Assembly (NCBI GenBank): GCA_034112285.1
Contig: JAWUVP010000058.1
Span: forward strand, 1 to 34,604
DNA length: 34,604 nucleotides
Direction of reading: 5' to 3'
From: JAWUVP01 sp034112285
GTDB lineage: Bacteria; Pseudomonadota; Gammaproteobacteria; JABDGN01
The translations under genes were made by a program, and so were the position numbers. This document shows positions 31,739-34,604 of the stretch, piece after piece (position 1 is the stretch's first letter; each line of letters opens with the position of its first letter). Below the pieces are notes generated by a model, which had not been told where the DNA came from, did not search any database, and was given only the letters and a program-made list of their open reading frames with translations.

Positions 31739-31767
31739 ATCTTAACGCAAATGAGAATCGTTTGCAA
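31739..31767 (-). promoter_or_regulatory. Promoter of the Nramp gene overlapped by a Fur-like box
   Basis: On the minus strand TTGCAA (31767 to 31762), a 17-nt spacer and TAAGAT (31744 to 31739) form the promoter. The plus-strand sequence GCAAATGAGAATCGTTTGC (31747-31765) is a near-perfect 19-bp inverted repeat with the TGAGAATC core of Fur boxes, filling the spacer and part of the -35. Repression by Fur with iron is the simplest reading; an MntR-like site is less likely by sequence. Confidence 0.78.
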
Positions 31768-31787
31768 TAAGGTTGGGCGCTTGCCTT

Positions 31788-31827
31788 TGGAGATTAACGC
31801 GCACCCGAGGGCACAGGTCAATCTCCA
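31788..31827. repeat. Inverted repeat between the Nramp and plsY genes
   Basis: TGGAGATT (31788-31795) and AATCTCCA (31820-31827) are perfect inverted repeats around a GC-rich centre that can form a second short stem (GCACCC/GGGCAC-like). It lies just past the plsY stop. There is no T run, so it is a weak terminator candidate or a REP-like relic. Confidence 0.5.
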
Positions 31828-31836
31828 CATACAAGG

Positions 31837-32430
31837 CTAAGCTTTTTTCTTCTTACCAATCTTAGGCTCTTCACGCTTCAACAAGCGCTTAATATTACCG
31901 CGGTGCTGATAAACAACCACTACCGCCAGCAATATCATCGGCAGCACAAAACTGTGCACCGACCACAATAGGATATAAACCGGTAGCAACACAATCGCCA
32001 CCAAAGACGCAAGCGAAGAAAATCGAAACACTGCCGCCATAACCACCCAAGTGCCCAGCACGGCCAGGCCTACACTCCAAGATAAAGCTAAAATGGCGCC
32101 CAGTGTGGTGGCCACGCCTTTGCCACCTTGAAAGCGAAAAAACACCGGATACATATGACCCAGCACCGCAAACAAGGCAACTAAGCTCAGTGCTTCACTG
32201 TGCACGCCACAAATCCGCGCGAGTAATACCGGCAACACGCCTTTGAGTGCATCGCCTACAATTACCAACAGCGCTAGCTTTTTGCCGGCTAAGCGCAGCA
32301 CATTGGTGGCACCGGGATTACCCGAGCCTTGCGCCCGTGGATCAGGTAAGCGTGCTAACTTGCACACAATAATGGCAAAGTTAACGGAGCCGCATAAATA
32401 ACCAACAATAATAAACACTAAATTGAGCAT
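31837..32430 (-). CDS. plsY: PlsY, acyl-phosphate:glycerol-3-phosphate acyltransferase
   Basis: A 197-residue inner-membrane enzyme that makes lysophosphatidic acid from acyl-phosphate and glycerol-3-phosphate. The three conserved loops are present: GSGNPGATNVLR (about 36-47), GHMYPVFFRFQGGKGVAT (about 91-108) and HRGNIKRLL near the C-terminus. It has about five hydrophobic helices and a basic tail (EPKIGKKKKA). The ATG at 32430 has GAGG 6 nt upstream. It is divergent from the oligoribonuclease gene across an 88-bp spacer. Confidence 0.95.
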   Translation of the reverse strand: MLNLVFIIVGYLCGSVNFAIIVCKLARLPDPRAQGSGNPGATNVLRLAGKKLALLVIVGDALKGVLPVLLARICGVHSEALSLVALFAVLGHMYPVFFRFQGGKGVATTLGAILALSWSVGLAVLGTWVVMAAVFRFSSLASLVAIVLLPVYILLWSVHSFVLPMILLAVVVVYQHRGNIKRLLKREEPKIGKKKKA

Positions 32431-32456
32431 GACGAGCCTCGATAAAAATTTCGCAC

Positions 32457-32494
32457 AAGTATATAGTATTTTACTTCTCTCTTCCTATATACTT
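32457..32494. promoter_or_regulatory. Symmetric divergent promoter region of plsY and orn
   Basis: AAGTATATAG (32457-32466) and CTATATACTT (32485-32494) are a perfect 10-bp inverted repeat 18 nt apart. Each arm contains an outward-facing TATACT -10 box (32488-32493 for orn; 32463 to 32458 for plsY). The -35 regions are weak. The symmetry may only reflect two like promoters back to back, or may be a regulator site. Confidence 0.5.
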
Positions 32495-32518
32495 AGTTTT
32501 TTCAGCAAGGAATTTGAT

Positions 32519-33073
32519 ATGGCGCAGAAAAGTGCGAAAAATTTAATCTGGCTAGACCTAGAAATGACCGGCTTAATCCCCGAAGCCGATCGCATTATTG
32601 AAATAGCGACCATCGTCACCGACAGCGAACTCAACATTTTGGCCGAAGGCCCCATGATAGCGATTCATCAAAGCCAAGACCGCCTTGATGGCATGGATGA
32701 ATGGAATACTAAGCAACACAATGGTTCAGGTTTAGTGAAGCGCGTGCAAGCCAGTGAGTATGACGAAGCCCAAGCGCAAGCAGAAACCATAGCCTTTTTA
32801 CGACAATACGTCGGCAAAGGTGACTCCCCCATGTGCGGCAATAGCATTTGCCAAGATAGACGTTTTCTTTATAACTACATGCCTGAGCTTTGCCATTTTT
32901 TCCATTATCGTAATTTAGATGTCAGCACGTTAAAAGAACTTTGCCAACGTTGGCAGCCTGAGCTGGCAAAACAATTTACCAAAGAGTCTGAGCATTTAGC
33001 TTTGCAAGATATTCGTGATTCGATTGATGAGTTGAAATTTTACCGTCAACATTTTATTAGGTCGATGCCATGA
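32519..33073 (+). CDS. orn: Oligoribonuclease
   Basis: A 184-residue DEDDh 3'-5' exonuclease that finishes RNA decay by hydrolysing di- and short oligoribonucleotides. Catalytic residues are Asp13 and Glu15 in WLDLEMTGL, Asp113 in SICQDRRFL, His159 and Asp164 in EHLALQDIRDSI. The frame is open upstream to 32423, but the extra residues are unlike Orn and cover the promoter. The ATG at 32519 has AAGGA 7 nt upstream and begins the family-standard N-terminus. The stop overlaps the following MFS gene as ATGA. Confidence 0.96.
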   Translation: MAQKSAKNLIWLDLEMTGLIPEADRIIEIATIVTDSELNILAEGPMIAIHQSQDRLDGMDEWNTKQHNGSGLVKRVQASEYDEAQAQAETIAFLRQYVGKGDSPMCGNSICQDRRFLYNYMPELCHFFHYRNLDVSTLKELCQRWQPELAKQFTKESEHLALQDIRDSIDELKFYRQHFIRSMP

Positions 33074-34242
33074 GTCTTTCACCCGCGCACAAAACGTTCT
33101 ACGCAACCTTGCTGCGTATTTGGCAACAAGCTAGCACCAATATGTTCTACATTGCCCTGCCACTTATTGCTATTGCGATTGGTATTAGTGCGCACACGGC
33201 CAAATTAACGATCAGTAGTTTTTTCATGGGTTATACCTTGTCAGGATTTTTGTCGGGCTTTATTATTGCGCGCTATAGTATGCAGCGCATTTTATTTATT
33301 GCTGTCGTGGTGTTTACCGTTGGCACGGCGACTTGCATGGCGGGCAAGTGGGTGCCGCTATTATTTGTTGGTCGCATCCTGCAAGCGTTTTCCGTAGGGC
33401 TTTTGCCCACGGTGTCTAAAACGATTTTGGCGACTATCACGGGCGAACAGCGTGGTAATATGTTTTCTTATTCGCGTATAGGTATTCAGTTTATAACATC
33501 TTTGTTTATTATTCTCACGGGTTATCTTATTAGTTATTTACCGTGGCAGCTGCTTTTTTTGGTGATGTTTTTGTTGTCTCTCTTGTCTTACCTGCCGTTA
33601 TATTTTAGTCAGTTAGCTCAGAGTAATGAGACGCATACCCAGGAAGCATTTGATTTTTCCGGTTACTGGGCGCTACTAAAAGATTGGCGTTTTACAGCAT
33701 GGTGTTTTGCTTACGCAGCTAGTTCTGCCATGACCGTGGTTTATTTTGCAGGGGTAGTGTTTGTGTTGACGCACACTTTACACGTTAAAGCGCACTTTGT
33801 AGGCTGGGTGATCGCAATAGTCAGTTTTATACAGGTTTTTGGTTTATGGGCAGCTATTTTGGGCGCGAAGCGCTGTAGTGAAAAAAACCTGTTTTGGCTT
33901 GGTTTATGGGTTATTGTGTTGGGTAGTCTGTGTTTGTTGTGGTTTAACCGCGGTGAGCATTTAAGTACCCTTAATTTATTATGGCCGTTTTGTGTTACAA
34001 CGATTGGTTTAGGTGTTTTTTATGGGCCATTTAACAATATGATTCTACAAGCTTTCCCTCAATATCCTGCCGAATATATTATGTCCATTCTTGGCACTTG
34101 GGTTTCATTATTAAGTATGCTGGCAACGATGGCGCTGGCCTTTTTATCTCATGATAGTGCTACGCCTATAGGGATTTTATTGTTAGTACTCATTGCCAGT
34201 TGTTTTATTTGTTTGTTATGGGTGCAGCGGCGTTCGCGTTAA
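33070..34242 (+). CDS. MFS transporter (DHA1-like)
   Basis: A 390-residue membrane protein with about 12 hydrophobic segments. The N-terminal FYIALPLIAIAIGISAHTAKLT and the TM4 segment GRILQAFSVGLLPTVSKTIL resemble the Bcr/CflA drug exporters. Motif A is weak: the TM2-TM3 loop is ARYSMQRILF instead of the D-R-x-G-R pattern. The substrate is unknown. It starts inside the orn stop (ATGA), so it is coupled to orn. Its last 38 nt overlap the convergent queG 3' end, so antisense pairing of the two mRNA ends is expected. Confidence 0.8.
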   Translation: MSLSPAHKTFYATLLRIWQQASTNMFYIALPLIAIAIGISAHTAKLTISSFFMGYTLSGFLSGFIIARYSMQRILFIAVVVFTVGTATCMAGKWVPLLFVGRILQAFSVGLLPTVSKTILATITGEQRGNMFSYSRIGIQFITSLFIILTGYLISYLPWQLLFLVMFLLSLLSYLPLYFSQLAQSNETHTQEAFDFSGYWALLKDWRFTAWCFAYAASSAMTVVYFAGVVFVLTHTLHVKAHFVGWVIAIVSFIQVFGLWAAILGAKRCSEKNLFWLGLWVIVLGSLCLLWFNRGEHLSTLNLLWPFCVTTIGLGVFYGPFNNMILQAFPQYPAEYIMSILGTWVSLLSMLATMALAFLSHDSATPIGILLLVLIASCFICLLWVQRRSR

Positions 34243-34604
34243 CGCATTTACTTTTTTGTTGAGTCAAAGCCCAGGTTATGTGCTCACGCACCATGGGGTC
34301 GTCGTAGGCTAACTTGTCTTCCAAAGCACTTACCGTGTCAGCATGATATGGGGCATTACCCAACCCCACAGCCATGTTACGCAGCCAACGCGCATAACCA
34401 ATACGTCGAATCGGTGAGCCTAGCGTTTTTTTGTCGAATTCTTCGGCGCTCCAATTAAACAAATCAAGAATGTCTGATGATTCTAAATCGTGACGCGGTT
34501 TAAAATGTTGCTCATCGGTTATTTTTGCAAACCGATTCCATGGGCAGCACATTTGGCAATCGTCACAACCATAAACGCGGTTGCCAATTAAGGGCCGAAA
34601 TTCT
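34205..34604 (-). CDS. queG: Epoxyqueuosine reductase QueG, C-terminal part
   Basis: The gene enters from the right edge; about 132 C-terminal residues are visible. The in-window frame starts EFRPLIGNRVYGCDDCQMCC and continues PWNRFA, which holds part of the second 4Fe-4S cluster motif (CDDCQxxCP). The stretch SPIRRIGYARWLRNMAVGLG followed by NAP matches the QueG HEAT-like region. QueG performs the last step of queuosine synthesis in tRNA, reducing epoxyqueuosine with a cobalamin cofactor. The C-terminus ends NAAAPITNK and overlaps the convergent MFS gene by 38 nt. Confidence 0.93.
   Translation of the reverse strand, partial: EFRPLIGNRVYGCDDCQMCCPWNRFAKITDEQHFKPRHDLESSDILDLFNWSAEEFDKKTLGSPIRRIGYARWLRNMAVGLGNAPYHADTVSALEDKLAYDDPMVREHITWALTQQKSKCVNANAAAPITNK

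Overview
This window looks like part of a chromosome from a moderately AT-rich gammaproteobacterium. The evidence is the rplM-rpsI-sspA-sspB block, ZapE, oligoribonuclease, YajR, QueG, YchJ and the SspA/SspB pair. I cannot name the genus from sequence alone. A Legionellales-like or related host-associated or aquatic lineage is only a guess, from the Lys-rich H1/HU fusion and the dispersed palindromic repeats.

Layout. (1) 1-4.7 kb: the start of a ychJ-type gene, a three-PAS cytosolic histidine kinase with no partner regulator in view, a Bcr/CflA-type MFS exporter, and an aldo/keto reductase. (2) 4.8-13.66 kb: an accessory sugar island bounded by two inverted copies of a ~170-bp palindromic repeat. 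It holds a tight eight-gene minus-strand operon (sugar/H+ symporter, mutarotase, SDR, FAH-family hydrolase, LutA, LutB, LutC, L-fuconate dehydratase) and a divergent lactonase. With the aldo/keto reductase just outside the left repeat, this is a complete non-phosphorylating L-fucose route: L-fucose to fuconolactone to L-fuconate to 2-keto-3-deoxy-L-fuconate to 2,4-diketo-3-deoxy-L-fuconate to pyruvate plus L-lactate. LutABC then oxidises the L-lactate to a second pyruvate. No sugar-responsive regulator is encoded in the island. (3) 13.46-14.09 kb: 0.6 kb of non-coding repeats (palindromic element, three 61-bp tandem units, REP-like elements). (4) 14.1-26.6 kb: mostly core genes: yajR, a LysE-like membrane protein, uvrA, a second-type peptide deformylase, a COG2945-type hydrolase, zapE, another alpha/beta hydrolase, a histone H1-HU fusion, sppA-like peptidase, 2Fe-2S ferredoxin, rplM-rpsI with a recognisable promoter and two-hairpin leader, sspA-sspB. 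(5) 26.7-31.8 kb: tsaD followed by accessory genes: a frameshifted FAD monooxygenase whose break lies exactly on an A_AAA_AAG slippery heptamer, a VOC protein, a HigBA toxin-antitoxin pair with an operator-overlapped promoter predicted to give a leaderless toxin mRNA, a lambda Bor-like lipoprotein, and an atypical Nramp transporter behind a Fur-like box. (6) 31.8-34.6 kb: plsY, oligoribonuclease, an MFS transporter and the 3' part of queG.

The best candidates for something unusual are the fucose-to-two-pyruvates operon with built-in LutABC between inverted repeats, the slippery-site frameshift, and the leaderless higB promoter. I did not find a wholly new defence or mobile system.
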